Numbered from the stretch's first letter, positions 1 through 7,844 are shown. The stretch is 57,168 nt of DNA from Phenylobacterium sp. (GCA_028290945.1 JAQGIV010000137.1:1-57168); one strand, 5' to 3'. Notes: a model not told the origin generated them from the sequence alone. Made by a program: numbers and translations.

Positions 1-618
1 GCCAGCCACGAGCTGCGCACGCCGCTGGCCTCGCTGGCGGGCTTCGTGGAGACGCTGCGCACCCACGCCAAGGACGATCCGGCCGCCCGCGACAAGTTCC
101 TGGGCATCATGGCCGAGCAGGCGGGTCGCATGGCGCGGCTGATCGACGACCTCTTGTCGCTCTCGCGCATCGAGCTGAACGAGCACATCGCCCCCGAAGG
201 CGTCGTCGACTTCGGCCAGCTGGTGCAGGTGGCGCAGAACCTGGTGGAGAACGCGGTGAAGTACTCCGCGCCGGGGACCGTGGTGGCGGTCGAGCTGGCG
301 CGGGCCGGGAGCTTGGAGACAGCGCGGGCGGGGAGCGGGCGCGAGGGCTGGGTGTCGCTGTCGCTGCTGTCGCCGGACGCCGCGGCCGGCCACGCCTTCG
401 TCACCATGCGGGTCATCGACAAGGGACCGGGCATGGCCCGCCAGCACCTGCCGCGATTGTCGGAGCGGTTCTACCGGGTGGCGGGGCAGAAGAGCGGCGG
501 CACGGGGCTGGGCCTCGCCATCGTCAAGCACATCGTCAACCGCCACCGCGGCGGCATCCTGGTGGAGAGCGCCGAGGGCCAGGGGACGACGTTCAGCGTC
601 TATCTGCCGGCGGCTTAA
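1..618 (+). CDS. phoR: PhoR-type phosphate sensor histidine kinase, C-terminal part (5' end outside window)
   Basis: The window opens in frame inside the kinase core: the H-box SHELRTP starts at the second codon. The N-box NLVENAVKYS, the G1 motif DKGPGM, the F-box region SERFYRV and the G2 motif GTGLGLAIV follow. The tail NRHRGG and the nearby phoU-phoB genes fit PhoR, the membrane kinase that phosphorylates PhoB when the Pst transporter is idle. From the phosphoacceptor His to the N-box Asn there are only about 77 residues, against roughly 105 in well-known relatives such as EnvZ. The first strands of the ATP-binding domain seem to be missing between VVD and QLVQVAQN. The N-terminal sensor region is outside the window. 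The family is clear; whether this copy is catalytically active is not. Its stop overlaps the convergent membrane-protein gene by 4 bp. Confidence 0.85.
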   Translation, partial: ASHELRTPLASLAGFVETLRTHAKDDPAARDKFLGIMAEQAGRMARLIDDLLSLSRIELNEHIAPEGVVDFGQLVQVAQNLVENAVKYSAPGTVVAVELARAGSLETARAGSGREGWVSLSLLSPDAAAGHAFVTMRVIDKGPGMARQHLPRLSERFYRVAGQKSGGTGLGLAIVKHIVNRHRGGILVESAEGQGTTFSVYLPAA

Positions 619-869
619 GCGCGACGCACCGCGCGCAGGACGACCAGCAGCAGGACCGCGCCCACGGCCGCGGTGAGGATCGAGGAGATCCAGCCGCTGC
701 CCACGTGGATGCCGAGGACGCCGGCCAGCCATCCGCCGATGAAGGCGCCGATGACGCCCACGACGATGTCGCCGAGCAGGCCGAAGCCGCCACCCTTGAC
801 GAAGGTCCCGGCCAGCCAGCCGGCGACCGCGCCGATGACCAACCAGGCGATGAGGCTGTGAGATGACAT
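615..869 (-). CDS. GlsB/YeaQ/YmgE family stress-response membrane protein
   Basis: This 84-residue protein is almost entirely hydrophobic, with three predicted membrane segments and the glycine-rich pattern of the transglycosylase-associated (YeaQ/YmgE/GlsB) family: IGAVAGWLAGTFVKGGGFGL followed by GDIVVGVIGAFIGGWL. Length is normal for the family. The members are small inner-membrane proteins linked to general or acid stress, with no defined biochemical activity. It lies convergent to phoR and shares the 4 bp TTAA, which carries both stop codons. No link to phosphate is evident; the position is probably incidental. Confidence 0.88.
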   Translation of the reverse strand: MSSHSLIAWLVIGAVAGWLAGTFVKGGGFGLLGDIVVGVIGAFIGGWLAGVLGIHVGSGWISSILTAAVGAVLLLVVLRAVRRA

Positions 870-974
870 GTCGATTTCCCCGCGCCTTGTCGGGACGAGC
901 CCGACGCGGCGGTGATCCGCCGTGGCCCACTGTAAAGCTTGGGGGGACGGGAAGGGTTCCAGCCGTCTCCGGCG

Positions 975-1424
975 CTATCGGCCGGCGGCGTAGGCCCAGG
1001 GGCGTTCGGCGCGGCCGGGCGACGCGCGGGCGAACAGCTCGAGCGACGGCGGGATCGCGGCCGGCCACCCGCCGGCCAGCACGATCGCGGCGGCGCGCAC
1101 CACGGCCGGCATCTGCTCCACCGGGAAGGGCTTGGCGACCAGGCCGAACGCCGCGTCGCGGTTCTCCCGCGCCTCCAGCACCTGGCCGGAGACGAAGATC
1201 GAGGCGACGCCCAGACGGCGCAGCGCGCGGGCCAGAGCTATGCCGTCGCCGCGGCCGGTGAGGTTGATGTCCACCAGCGCGAGGTCGGGGCGCTCGGCGC
1301 GGGCGAGGGCGGCGGCGTGGATGGGCTCGGCGGCCGGGCCGATCACCTCATAGCCGGCGTCCCGCAGCTCCCACTCGATGGACGCCGCGATGAGCGGCTC
1401 GTCTTCTACGACCAGCACCCGCAT
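975..1424 (-). CDS. Single-domain response regulator (receiver only)
   Basis: The protein is a CheY-like receiver with no output domain. It begins MRVLVVEDEP, with acidic residues E8/D9, phosphoacceptor D52 in LALVDINL, a Ser at the T/S position in IFVSGQ and the conserved Lys in VAKPF. A tail of about 30 residues follows, rich in Ala and Pro and without a recognisable domain. I chose the ATG at 1424 because the receiver begins there; an in-frame start six codons upstream is possible. Relatives in alphaproteobacteria often act in phosphorelays with HWE kinases, and one such kinase lies at 13.8 kb. The pairing is only inference. Confidence 0.85.
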   Translation of the reverse strand: MRVLVVEDEPLIAASIEWELRDAGYEVIGPAAEPIHAAALARAERPDLALVDINLTGRGDGIALARALRRLGVASIFVSGQVLEARENRDAAFGLVAKPFPVEQMPAVVRAAAIVLAGGWPAAIPPSLELFARASPGRAERPWAYAAGR

Positions 1425-1756
1425 GTCGCATCCCCACAGCACAGCCGATCAGATACCACCGCCATGCAAGCTCAGAAGTGCGGCAGGACGCCGCACCTGG
1501 AAATATTCGGCGCTCAGCCGATTAATTATTCATGACCGCGAATACATTCGAATGGCAACGCTTGTTCATCCGCATCACCGGAATCCAGCTTACGGTTCAG
1601 CTTGTTCAGAACAGCAGAGCTTATCAACTTCTGACGGCGGACCGCCGGCGGATTCGCCGAGCCACGGTCCCGAAGCTTTCGCGCCGCCGACGCATCGCCG
1701 TCACATAAGTGTCATGCAGCAGGGCTAGTTTCCGGGCTCCTGAAGAAGGTGTGTCC
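1425..1756. other. Intergenic region ahead of phoU1
   Basis: This stretch of about 330 bp has no convincing gene. It is somewhat richer in A+T than its surroundings around 1500-1620, as expected of promoter DNA for the divergent receiver gene and for phoU-phoB. The only site I can name is the Pho box near its right end. Short open frames crossing it lack ribosome-binding sites and coding character. Confidence 0.5.
1699..1716 (+). promoter_or_regulatory. Pho box upstream of phoU1-phoB
   Basis: The repeats GTCAC (1700-1704) and GTCAT (1711-1715) are direct and start 11 bp apart. This is the layout of the PhoB box, two 7-bp CTGTCAT-like repeats separated by 4 bp. It lies about 40 bp ahead of the chosen phoU1 start and overlaps the upstream GTG at 1709, which argues against translation from that codon. 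Inferred role: PhoB autoregulation of phoU1-phoB. Confidence 0.65.
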
Positions 1757-2485
1757 GTGGCCCAGCCGATTCCCAAGAGTTCCTACCCCGCCGAACTGCG
1801 GGCCCTGGTGGCGGAGGTGATCCGCATGGGCGGGCTGGCCGAAGCCCAGGTGGTCGACGCGGTGGACGCGGTGGTGCGGCGCGACGTGCCGCTGGCCCAG
1901 GCGCTGATCGTCCGTGACCTGCGGCTCGACGACATGCAGGCCGACATCGAGCGCCGGGCGCTGGCGCTGATCGCCGAACAGGGCCCCTCGGACGCGGACC
2001 TGCGCCAGGCGGTCTCGACGCTGAAGCTGGCCATGAACCTGGAGCGCTGCGGTGACCTGGCGCGCAACATGGCCAAGCGCAGCCTGGTGCTCTCCGGCTC
2101 CGACCCGGTGCTGCCGCTGATGAGCGCCATCCAGCGGATGGGACGCCTGGTGGCGGCCCGGCTGCGCGAGGTGCTGGACGCCTATGCGATGCAGGAGATG
2201 GAGGCCGCCATGGCGGTCTGGCGCCGCGACGAGGAGGTCGACGAGCACTACGAAAGCATCTTCCGCGAGCTGCTGACCCTGATGGCCAACGAGCCGGACA
2301 CGGTGGCGCCGGGCGCGCACCTGCTGTTCATCGCCAAGAACCTCGAACGGATCGGCGACCACGCCACCAACATCGCCGAGATCCTGCACTTCCAGATCAC
2401 CGGCCAGGAGCTGAACCAGCCGCGGCCGAAGGTGTCGCTGCTGGAGGCCGATGCGCCCAGAAGCGATCTCGGGGCCGCGTCATGA
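1757..2485 (+). CDS. phoU: Phosphate signalling protein PhoU (first copy)
   Basis: This protein of about 242 residues has two PhoU three-helix bundles. Each carries the family signature, NLERCGDLARNMAK in the first half and NLERIGDHATNIAE in the second. PhoU is a cytosolic metal-binding protein that bridges PstB and PhoR and restrains PhoB signalling when phosphate is plentiful. The GTG at 1757 is preferred because AGAAGG sits 7 nt upstream and because a start at 1709 would fall within the Pho box. The stop overlaps the phoB start (ATGA), so the two are translationally coupled. A second phoU follows pstB at 13.0 kb, so this genome divides the PhoU role between an operon with the regulator and one with the transporter. 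Confidence 0.95.
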   Translation: MAQPIPKSSYPAELRALVAEVIRMGGLAEAQVVDAVDAVVRRDVPLAQALIVRDLRLDDMQADIERRALALIAEQGPSDADLRQAVSTLKLAMNLERCGDLARNMAKRSLVLSGSDPVLPLMSAIQRMGRLVAARLREVLDAYAMQEMEAAMAVWRRDEEVDEHYESIFRELLTLMANEPDTVAPGAHLLFIAKNLERIGDHATNIAEILHFQITGQELNQPRPKVSLLEADAPRSDLGAAS

Positions 2486-3171
2486 AGCCCTATGTGATGG
2501 TCGTCGAGGACGAGGAGGCCCTGGCCACCCTGCTGGACTACAACCTCGAGAAGGAAGGCTTCCGGGTGGAGCGCGCCGCCGACGGCGAAGAGGGCCTCCT
2601 GAAGGTCGAGGAGGAGACCCCCGACCTGATCCTGCTGGACTGGATGCTGCCGAAGGTGTCAGGCGTCGAGGTCTGCCGCCAGCTGCGGGCCCGGCCGGAG
2701 ACCCGGCGCACGCCGATCCTGATGCTGACGGCGCGCGGCGAGGAGACCGACAAGGTGCGCGGCCTCGACACCGGCGCCGACGACTATGTGGTCAAGCCCT
2801 TCGCCATGAGCGAGCTGACGGCGCGAATCCGGGCGCTGCTGCGCCGCACGCGGCCGGAGCTGGTCGACGAGCGGCTGGAATATTCCGACATCGTGCTGGA
2901 CCGTTCGAGCCGGCGGGTGACCCGCTCGGGGCGCAACGTGCACCTGGGGCCGACCGAGTTCCGGCTGCTCGACTTCCTGATGCAGCGGCCGGGCCGGGTG
3001 TTCAGCCGCGAGCGGCTGATGGACGCCGTCTGGGGGCCCAACACCTATGTGGAGCTGCGCACGGTCGACGTGCACGTGGGCCGGCTGCGCAAGGCGCTCC
3101 GCGCCGGCGGGGCGGAGGATCCGATCCGCACCGTGCGCTCGGCCGGCTACTCGCTGGACCGCGAGGTCTGA
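2482..3171 (+). CDS. phoB: Phosphate regulon response regulator PhoB
   Basis: This 229-residue OmpR-type regulator has a receiver at about 1-120, with E9/D10/E11, phosphoacceptor D53 in LILLDWML, a Thr in MLTARG and Lys in VVKPF. A winged-helix DNA-binding domain occupies about 130-226 (LGPTEFRLLDFLMQRPGRVF and the RTVDVHVGRLRKAL recognition region). The WMLP stretch and the position next to phoU mark it as PhoB. After phosphorylation by PhoR it binds Pho boxes and activates phosphate-starvation genes. It is expressed together with phoU1 through an ATGA overlap and probably under the Pho box at 1700. It is followed by a group of hairpins rather than a gene. Confidence 0.95.
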   Translation: MKPYVMVVEDEEALATLLDYNLEKEGFRVERAADGEEGLLKVEEETPDLILLDWMLPKVSGVEVCRQLRARPETRRTPILMLTARGEETDKVRGLDTGADDYVVKPFAMSELTARIRALLRRTRPELVDERLEYSDIVLDRSSRRVTRSGRNVHLGPTEFRLLDFLMQRPGRVFSRERLMDAVWGPNTYVELRTVDVHVGRLRKALRAGGAEDPIRTVRSAGYSLDREV

Positions 3172-3172
3172 T

Positions 3173-3327
3173 CCTCCCCCGTTCACGGGGGAGGTGTCAC
3201 CCGCTGAAAAGCGGGTGACGGAGGGGGCGGCCGGCGCACCGGCGCACCCGCCCCGCCCACCATCCGCTCCTCCGCCCGCTGACGCGGGCGTCGGCGGACG
3301 GTCCCCCCGCCCCGTAAACGGGGCGGG
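3173..3327. repeat. Cluster of perfect intergenic hairpins after phoB
   Basis: Three perfect stem-loops follow the phoB stop. One has 10-bp arms at 3173-3194 with a 2-nt loop (CCTCCCCCGT/ACGGGGGAGG). One has 10-bp arms at 3196-3219 with loop GAAA (GTCACCCGCT). One has 10-bp arms at 3306-3327 with an AA loop (CCCGCCCCGT). The DNA between them is GC-rich and non-coding. The first two may end phoB transcription although no T-run follows, so a dispersed REP-like intergenic element is at least as likely. A related arm sequence occurs at 9171-9197. Confidence 0.6.
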
Positions 3328-3328
3328 A

Positions 3329-3347
3329 TTGTCACGCCGCTGTCACC
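3329..3347 (+). promoter_or_regulatory. Pho box upstream of the PlcP/LpxH-like gene
   Basis: Two exact TGTCA repeats (3330-3334 and 3341-3345) start 11 bp apart, matching the PhoB box layout. The site is about 40 bp before the start codon of the metallophosphoesterase, a normal activator position. PhoB control of that gene is inferred from the site and from phoB being the preceding gene. Confidence 0.7.
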
Positions 3348-3386
3348 AAATCACCGGCTAGCTCAGCTGCGTTGGGGGAGACCGCC

Positions 3387-4181
3387 ATGACGCCGACGCT
3401 GAGCTGCCGCGCCGCCTTCATCTCGGACGTGCACCTGGGCACCAAGGGCTGCCAGGCCGAACGGCTCCTGGAATTCATCCGGGTGCTGGAGTGCGAGACG
3501 CTCTACCTGGTGGGCGACATCGTCGACGGCTGGAAGATGAAGAGCGGCTGGTACTGGCCGCAGGCTCACAACGACGTGGTGCAGAAGGTGCTGCGCCTGG
3601 CCCGCAAGGGCGTGACGGTGGTCTACATCCCCGGCAATCACGACGACCGGATCCGCGACTTCTGCGGCGTGCACTTCGGCGGGGTGGTGGTGGCGCGCGA
3701 CGCGATCCACCAGGCGGCCGACGGCAAGCGCTATCTGGTGACCCACGGCGACGAGTTCGACGGGGTGATCCAGCACGCCAGGTGGCTGGCCTTCGTCGGC
3801 GACTGGGGCTACCGCGGCCTGCTGACCCTCAACACCCAGTTCAACCGGCTGCGGCGCCTGCTGGGGCTCGGCTACTGGAGCCTGTCGGCCTATCTGAAGC
3901 ACCGGGTGAAGAACGCGGTCGCCTTCATCGACAAGTTCGAGGAGGCCATGGCCGAGGAGGCCCGCCGCCGCGGCGTCGACGGGGTGATCTGCGGCCACAT
4001 CCACCACGCCGAGATGCGGGAGATTTCAGGCGTCGTCTACATCAACGACGGCGACTGGGTGGAGAGCTGCACCGCCGTGGTCGAAGGCTTCGACGGCAAG
4101 CTGGAGATCGTGCGCTGGCACGAGGTGCGCGCGGCCTATGGCGAGGGCGTGGTGGCGGCGCTGGAGCCGATCGCGGCGTGA
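3387..4181 (+). CDS. Calcineurin-like metallophosphoesterase, PlcP/LpxH-like
   Basis: The 264-residue protein carries the metallophosphoesterase metal ligands in order: SDVHLG near the start, GDIVDGW, GNHDD, THGDEFD and the GHIHHAE box. It belongs to the group annotated as UDP-2,3-diacylglucosamine diphosphatase-like. That group includes PlcP, the phosphate-starvation phospholipase C that converts phospholipids to diacylglycerol so that membranes can be rebuilt with phosphorus-free lipids. LpxH, the lipid A enzyme, is the alternative. The Pho box, the place directly after phoB and the pst context favour a PlcP-like role, but no lipid glycosyltransferase is adjacent. The ATG at 3387 is chosen because GGGGGAG lies 6 nt upstream. 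Confidence 0.85.
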   Translation: MTPTLSCRAAFISDVHLGTKGCQAERLLEFIRVLECETLYLVGDIVDGWKMKSGWYWPQAHNDVVQKVLRLARKGVTVVYIPGNHDDRIRDFCGVHFGGVVVARDAIHQAADGKRYLVTHGDEFDGVIQHARWLAFVGDWGYRGLLTLNTQFNRLRRLLGLGYWSLSAYLKHRVKNAVAFIDKFEEAMAEEARRRGVDGVICGHIHHAEMREISGVVYINDGDWVESCTAVVEGFDGKLEIVRWHEVRAAYGEGVVAALEPIAA

Positions 4182-4239
4182 TCTCAAGTCCGGAAGGCGA
4201 TGTGCTTATCCGGCGAGGATTACCGTTACTCTTGAGGCA

Positions 4240-4446
4240 TCAGGCGGGGATGCGAATTCGCGCCGCACGCACCGACGGCCGCTCGGGCCGACTAGGTCGC
4301 AGCATTCGAGTACGCGCTGCGGACAGCGTTCGATATTCACTCAGCTCGGACTGAGTGGCAGTGCGCTTCACCATCTTGTCGATCAACTCCTCCAGTCGCC
4401 GGTCTAGGTTGGCTTCCTGCGAGGTGCTGAAATGAATATCAGTCAT
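4240..4446 (-). CDS. Small protein downstream of the 2TM-GAF gene, unknown function
   Basis: A 68-residue, highly charged, probably helical protein with no signal peptide or membrane segment. The N-terminal half (NLDRRLEELIDKMVKRTATQ) looks like an amphipathic helix; the C-terminal half is Arg/Pro rich. It begins 6 nt after the stop of the 2TM-GAF gene on the same strand, so the two are probably one transcript. The region has more A and T at third codon positions than its surroundings, as in its partner. I do not recognise the family. An antitoxin-like or partner role is possible but unsupported. Confidence 0.6.
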   Translation of the reverse strand: MTDIHFSTSQEANLDRRLEELIDKMVKRTATQSELSEYRTLSAARTRMLRPSRPERPSVRAARIRIPA

Positions 4447-4452
4447 GACCTA

Positions 4453-5526
4453 TTAGCGCTCTTCCTTGCTTAAGGATGCATGAACGATTTGCCATGCAGG
4501 CTTTCCAGCGGGTTGCGGGTCCGACTCCGGAGACTCAGTCTCACCGTACTGAGCACCAGCAGGACTATGGTTCGGGCTCAGAGCCAATGCAACCATCCCT
4601 GCTAGCGCTCGAGCCCCTTCTGAGGTCCGAACGCCCGGTTCGGGCTCAATTGTGAAATGATTACGCACGTCGCTGGTTACAACCACGACACCCCACTTCT
4701 TGTTCTCTGTGCCAACCGCAATCGGCACAGCGACGATCGACATGTAGGGATCAGCTTCCTCATCCAACGCATCTGCCGCATCCTCCAATTTCGGCGGTTT
4801 GCGATCTCTCAGCGTACTCAGCGCGGGATCTAGCATATCGGGAAGCACAAGCTCGCGACCCCTCGCGTACGCCATTCCCGCTGCACCGACGCCCTCCGCC
4901 CAGGTCCGTGCTTGCGAAACATCGCAATCAAGCGCCCGCTTATGAGCGATGAGACGGAGAATCGTTTGACTGTTCACCTTCTCAGCGCGGTAGACACAGA
5001 TCGTATAGTTGTCGGTGATTTCCAAACCCATTCCGACTTGAAGTTGCGGATCCGCGACCTGCAGCAATGTATCGATGACCCCGCCCTCATCAGATCTGTC
5101 CTGGAGCGGCATACGTTCAAGCGCACCGCGCATCGCCATCAGCGCATAGTAAAGCGCCGTCGAACGCTCCAGCGATTGCCATTGAACATCATATTGTCCC
5201 GCTTCGGCGACAAGCTGAGCCTTTAGCGCGTCTGCTCTCGAAATGGCATCTTCTGCCAGGGCTAGATGCTTAGATGCATCTTCATCCATAAGAAGGATGA
5301 GAATTGAGCCAACAAAGACCATTATCGCGGCAGCGATCCCGGAAATTGAAAGAGCAGGCCAGGGTCCGTCCTTCGGGAGTCCTGCACACTGAACAATCGC
5401 GACGACCAACGAGCCGAGGGCAATGAGACCGACTTTCAGGGATATGGAAGCAACGTACATCTGCCGAGAACGCCGTTGAATGGCGGTTGATACATGCTTC
5501 GCGATATCTTGCAGCTTTCCGTCCAT
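4453..5526 (-). CDS. Two-TM membrane protein with C-terminal GAF-like domain, unknown function
   Basis: The 357-residue protein has a short charged N-terminus and two hydrophobic helices at about 24-45 and 54-75. A helical linker follows (about 80-130), then a GAF-like sensor domain at about 135-310 with the usual alternation of strands and a VGMGLE start and VVVVTSD strand. The tail of about 40 residues is polar. I chose the ATG at 5526 because GGAGGGG lies 3-4 nt upstream; the longer frame to 5676 has no such site. The two-TM-plus-helix layout resembles SLATT-type membrane effectors of bacterial conflict systems, but that is a resemblance only. The base composition is clearly lower in GC than both flanks, suggesting horizontal transfer. 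Confidence 0.75.
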   Translation of the reverse strand: MDGKLQDIAKHVSTAIQRRSRQMYVASISLKVGLIALGSLVVAIVQCAGLPKDGPWPALSISGIAAAIMVFVGSILILLMDEDASKHLALAEDAISRADALKAQLVAEAGQYDVQWQSLERSTALYYALMAMRGALERMPLQDRSDEGGVIDTLLQVADPQLQVGMGLEITDNYTICVYRAEKVNSQTILRLIAHKRALDCDVSQARTWAEGVGAAGMAYARGRELVLPDMLDPALSTLRDRKPPKLEDAADALDEEADPYMSIVAVPIAVGTENKKWGVVVVTSDVRNHFTIEPEPGVRTSEGARALAGMVALALSPNHSPAGAQYGETESPESDPQPAGKPAWQIVHASLSKEER

Positions 5527-5679
5527 TCGCCCCTCCCGCGACTGACGTGAACTTATAAGTCGGGGGTTGTAGTGGATGCAATTGGATCGACGCTTCGGAG
5601 CAGTTGGCGACCTCTGGAGCTTGCCGGTGTGAACCGACGGCCGCCGCTTCGCGACAACTTCCCCTGAAGGGAGCATCGG

Positions 5680-5715
5680 AAAAAAACGGCCGCGGCCCGA
5701 GGGGGAGCCGCGGCC
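5680..5715 (-). terminator. Rho-independent terminator after the DUF2188-like gene
   Basis: A perfect 9-bp inverted repeat (GGCCGCGGC at 5688-5696, GCCGCGGCC at 5707-5715) is followed on the minus strand by seven T residues (plus-strand A-run 5680-5686). It lies about 40 bp beyond the stop of the gene ending at 5756 and so ends that transcript before the low-GC cassette. Confidence 0.85.
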
Positions 5716-5755
5716 GGAAGAGGCCCTGTATGGGTCGGCTGCTGCGACAGGGCGC

Positions 5756-6028
5756 TCAGGCGGCGGCGGGCTCCAGGGCCCGGCCGGGTCCCCCTTGCGG
5801 GTAGGCGGCGGGGTGCAGGGGCGTGGAGCGCAATTGCCCAGCCAGGCTGCCGTCGCGGAGATAGATGAGGATGTCGGTGACCTCGCCGGCCTCGGCGAGG
5901 CGCCGGGCGAGGCCGCGGGCGGTGCTCTCGGCCTGGGCGCCGGTCTGGAAGACGAGCACGCCCTCCTGCGCGTCGATACGCAGGCTCCAGCCGGGGCCGG
6001 CGGGTCGGACGGCGATGGTGCGGTTCAT
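5756..6028 (-). CDS. Small DUF2188-like hypothetical protein
   Basis: The 90-residue protein has the compact strand-helix-strand pattern of DUF2188-like proteins: a WSLRID strand, VFQTGAQAESTARGLARRLA as the helix, then ILIYLRDGSLAGQLR. The last 20 residues are Pro/Ala rich and probably disordered. No signal peptide or membrane segment is present, so it should be cytosolic. CGGAG lies about 8 nt before the ATG. It is isolated between two strong terminators and is therefore a single-gene transcript. Function unknown; the family call is tentative. Confidence 0.65.
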   Translation of the reverse strand: MNRTIAVRPAGPGWSLRIDAQEGVLVFQTGAQAESTARGLARRLAEAGEVTDILIYLRDGSLAGQLRSTPLHPAAYPQGGPGRALEPAAA

Positions 6029-6134
6029 GGCGACGCTCCGGTTTGCGGCCCAGCCCGAACAGTCAGGAGACTAGGCGTCCGGTGTGTCGCGGCCATGACG
6101 GCAAGATTGCAGTTCCGCCGTCCAGCGAGGCGAG

Positions 6135-6167
6135 AAAAAGGCCGCCGCGGCAGGGACCGCGGCGGCC
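6135..6167 (-). terminator. Rho-independent terminator of the porin gene
   Basis: A perfect 11-bp stem (6140-6150 with 6157-6167, loop of 6) is followed on the minus strand by TTTTT (plus A-run 6135-6139), 22 bp after the porin stop codon. It ends porin transcription. Confidence 0.88.
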
Positions 6168-6188
6168 TCGAAGGGTCGGCAGGGGCAG

Positions 6189-7844
6189 CTAGAACGTGAA
6201 CTGGGCCCGGGCGGCCAGCGCGTTGTAGGTCTGGCCGATCTGGGCGCCGACGGCGTTCAGGCGGCTGACGTCCACATGCTGGTAGTCGAGCATCAGGCGG
6301 ATATCCGGGTTCAGGTACCAGTTGACGCCGAGCGTGGAGATCTTCTGCTCGCCGCCGCGGACGGCGTCGAGGCCGGCGGCCGCGCCGGCGGCGCCGCTGT
6401 GGAAGTTGAGGTTCAGGTCGGAGTAGCGCGCCACCAGCTCGACGGCGCCCCAGGTCCCGGCTTCCGGGTTGAAGTTGTAGTTCATCTTCGGGGCGTCGAA
6501 GCGGGCTTCGGTCGGGTTGTAGGGCCGGGGCTCGCCGGTCAGCACCCAGGCGCCTTGCACGTACCAGCCGGAGAACTTCGGATTGGAGAAACCGACCTGG
6601 GCCGAGGCGAGGCGCCGGTCGATGTCGTACTTGAAGGCCTCCCCCTCGATCATGAAGTTCTGCATCGTCGCGCCGGCCTCGGCGCCCAGCACCGTCACGT
6701 GGCGGGCGTCGATGGCGCCGGTGTCGATCAGGCGGGTGGCGTCGAGGCGCAGCTCCGGCCGGTCGCGCAGCTGGACCGCGTAGCGCGGGTTGGCCGCGAG
6801 GCCGGAGTCGTTCGGGTGGAACACGTACTGGGCGTTGAGGCCGAAGTGCGCCTGCCAGTCGGTGGACGAGAAGGGCGCGATGGCCACGCGGCCGATCCAG
6901 GCCTGCTGCTCGCCCGACGGCTGGGCGGTGGCGCCGCCGGTGGAATTGATCGTACCCACGGTGTTGCCGGTGACGGCGGTGGACAGGAACCAGCGGCTGG
7001 CGATCCCTGAGTCGCCTTCGCCGAACACGCCGTTGCCGGTGAGCTGCAGGGCCGAGCGGCTGTCGCCGGCGGCCACGTTGCGGGCCACCTCGGCCGGGCC
7101 GGGCCGCTCCAGGATCGGCATCTGGCTGGTGGAGACCGCCGCCGCCAGGCCGATGTTGGGCTCGAAGGCGCCCAGGCGGATGCGCCAGGGCTTCAGGGCG
7201 GTGTACTGCACCCAGGCTTCCTGGATGTGGCCGGCGTCCTCGGCGCCCGAGCCGCCGAACTCATAGATCAGGGCGTAGTCGAAGTCCTTGAACAGCTTGC
7301 CGTCGATGCCGAAGCGGGCGCGGCGGAAGTTGGTGCCGTCGTTGAGGTCGCGCCCGACGGTGTTCAGCGGCAGGTTCGATTTCTGCAGGTACTTGGCCGC
7401 GTCGAACATGACGATCGCGCGGACATTGGCGGTGAAGCGGCCGTCGGCGGCGGCGAAGGCCGGCTTGCCGTTGGGCAGGCTGGGGATCACCGTCGCGCCG
7501 GACGGCGGGGCCTTCAGGGTCTCGATGTCGGCGACGGCCGCCGTCTGGCTGGCCTTCACGTCGGAGAGCTGCGCCTGGGTGGCGGCGAGCTGCTGCTGCA
7601 GGGCGGAGACCTCGGCGGGGGCGACCTGCGGCGTCGCGGACTGGGCGCGGAACTGGGCCATCTCGGCCTTCAGCTCGGAGACTTCCTGCGCCAGCGCCTG
7701 CAGCTTGGCGTCGCGGGCGTCGGTCTTGACGACGTGCCGGTGCTTCGGCGCGGCCAGGGCGGCGGTCGAAGCGCTGGCCAGCAGCGCGCCGGCAAGCGTC
7801 GCGCAAACCCACGCGGAGGCGCTGCGCTTCAGAGACATGGTCAT
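6189..7844 (-). CDS. OprP/OprO-type outer-membrane porin with coiled-coil N-terminus
   Basis: A 551-residue precursor starts with a signal peptide that ends near ALAAP. A coiled coil follows (AKLQALAQEVSELKAEMAQF) with a second Gln/Ala-rich helix, as in trimeric porins. The rest is a beta-barrel of the phosphate-selective porin O/P family, ending in the aromatic residue RAQFTF expected of an outer-membrane protein. In this family phosphate passes the outer membrane through an Arg-lined channel; selectivity here is inferred from context. The ATG at 7844 is chosen over the longer frame to 8042, which would run through the Pho box. It is divergent from pstS1, and a strong minus-strand Pho box precedes it. 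Confidence 0.9.
   Translation of the reverse strand: MTMSLKRSASAWVCATLAGALLASASTAALAAPKHRHVVKTDARDAKLQALAQEVSELKAEMAQFRAQSATPQVAPAEVSALQQQLAATQAQLSDVKASQTAAVADIETLKAPPSGATVIPSLPNGKPAFAAADGRFTANVRAIVMFDAAKYLQKSNLPLNTVGRDLNDGTNFRRARFGIDGKLFKDFDYALIYEFGGSGAEDAGHIQEAWVQYTALKPWRIRLGAFEPNIGLAAAVSTSQMPILERPGPAEVARNVAAGDSRSALQLTGNGVFGEGDSGIASRWFLSTAVTGNTVGTINSTGGATAQPSGEQQAWIGRVAIAPFSSTDWQAHFGLNAQYVFHPNDSGLAANPRYAVQLRDRPELRLDATRLIDTGAIDARHVTVLGAEAGATMQNFMIEGEAFKYDIDRRLASAQVGFSNPKFSGWYVQGAWVLTGEPRPYNPTEARFDAPKMNYNFNPEAGTWGAVELVARYSDLNLNFHSGAAGAAAGLDAVRGGEQKISTLGVNWYLNPDIRLMLDYQHVDVSRLNAVGAQIGQTYNALAARAQFTF

Noticed and set aside
1709..1756. Upstream GTG as phoU1 start
   Set aside because: It lies within the Pho box, so it would be upstream of or at the promoter; the GTG at 1757 has a proper ribosome-binding site.
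4912..5226. A 104-codon open frame on the plus strand in the low-GC cassette
   Set aside because: It is antisense within the GAF gene, has no ribosome-binding site and no domain pattern.
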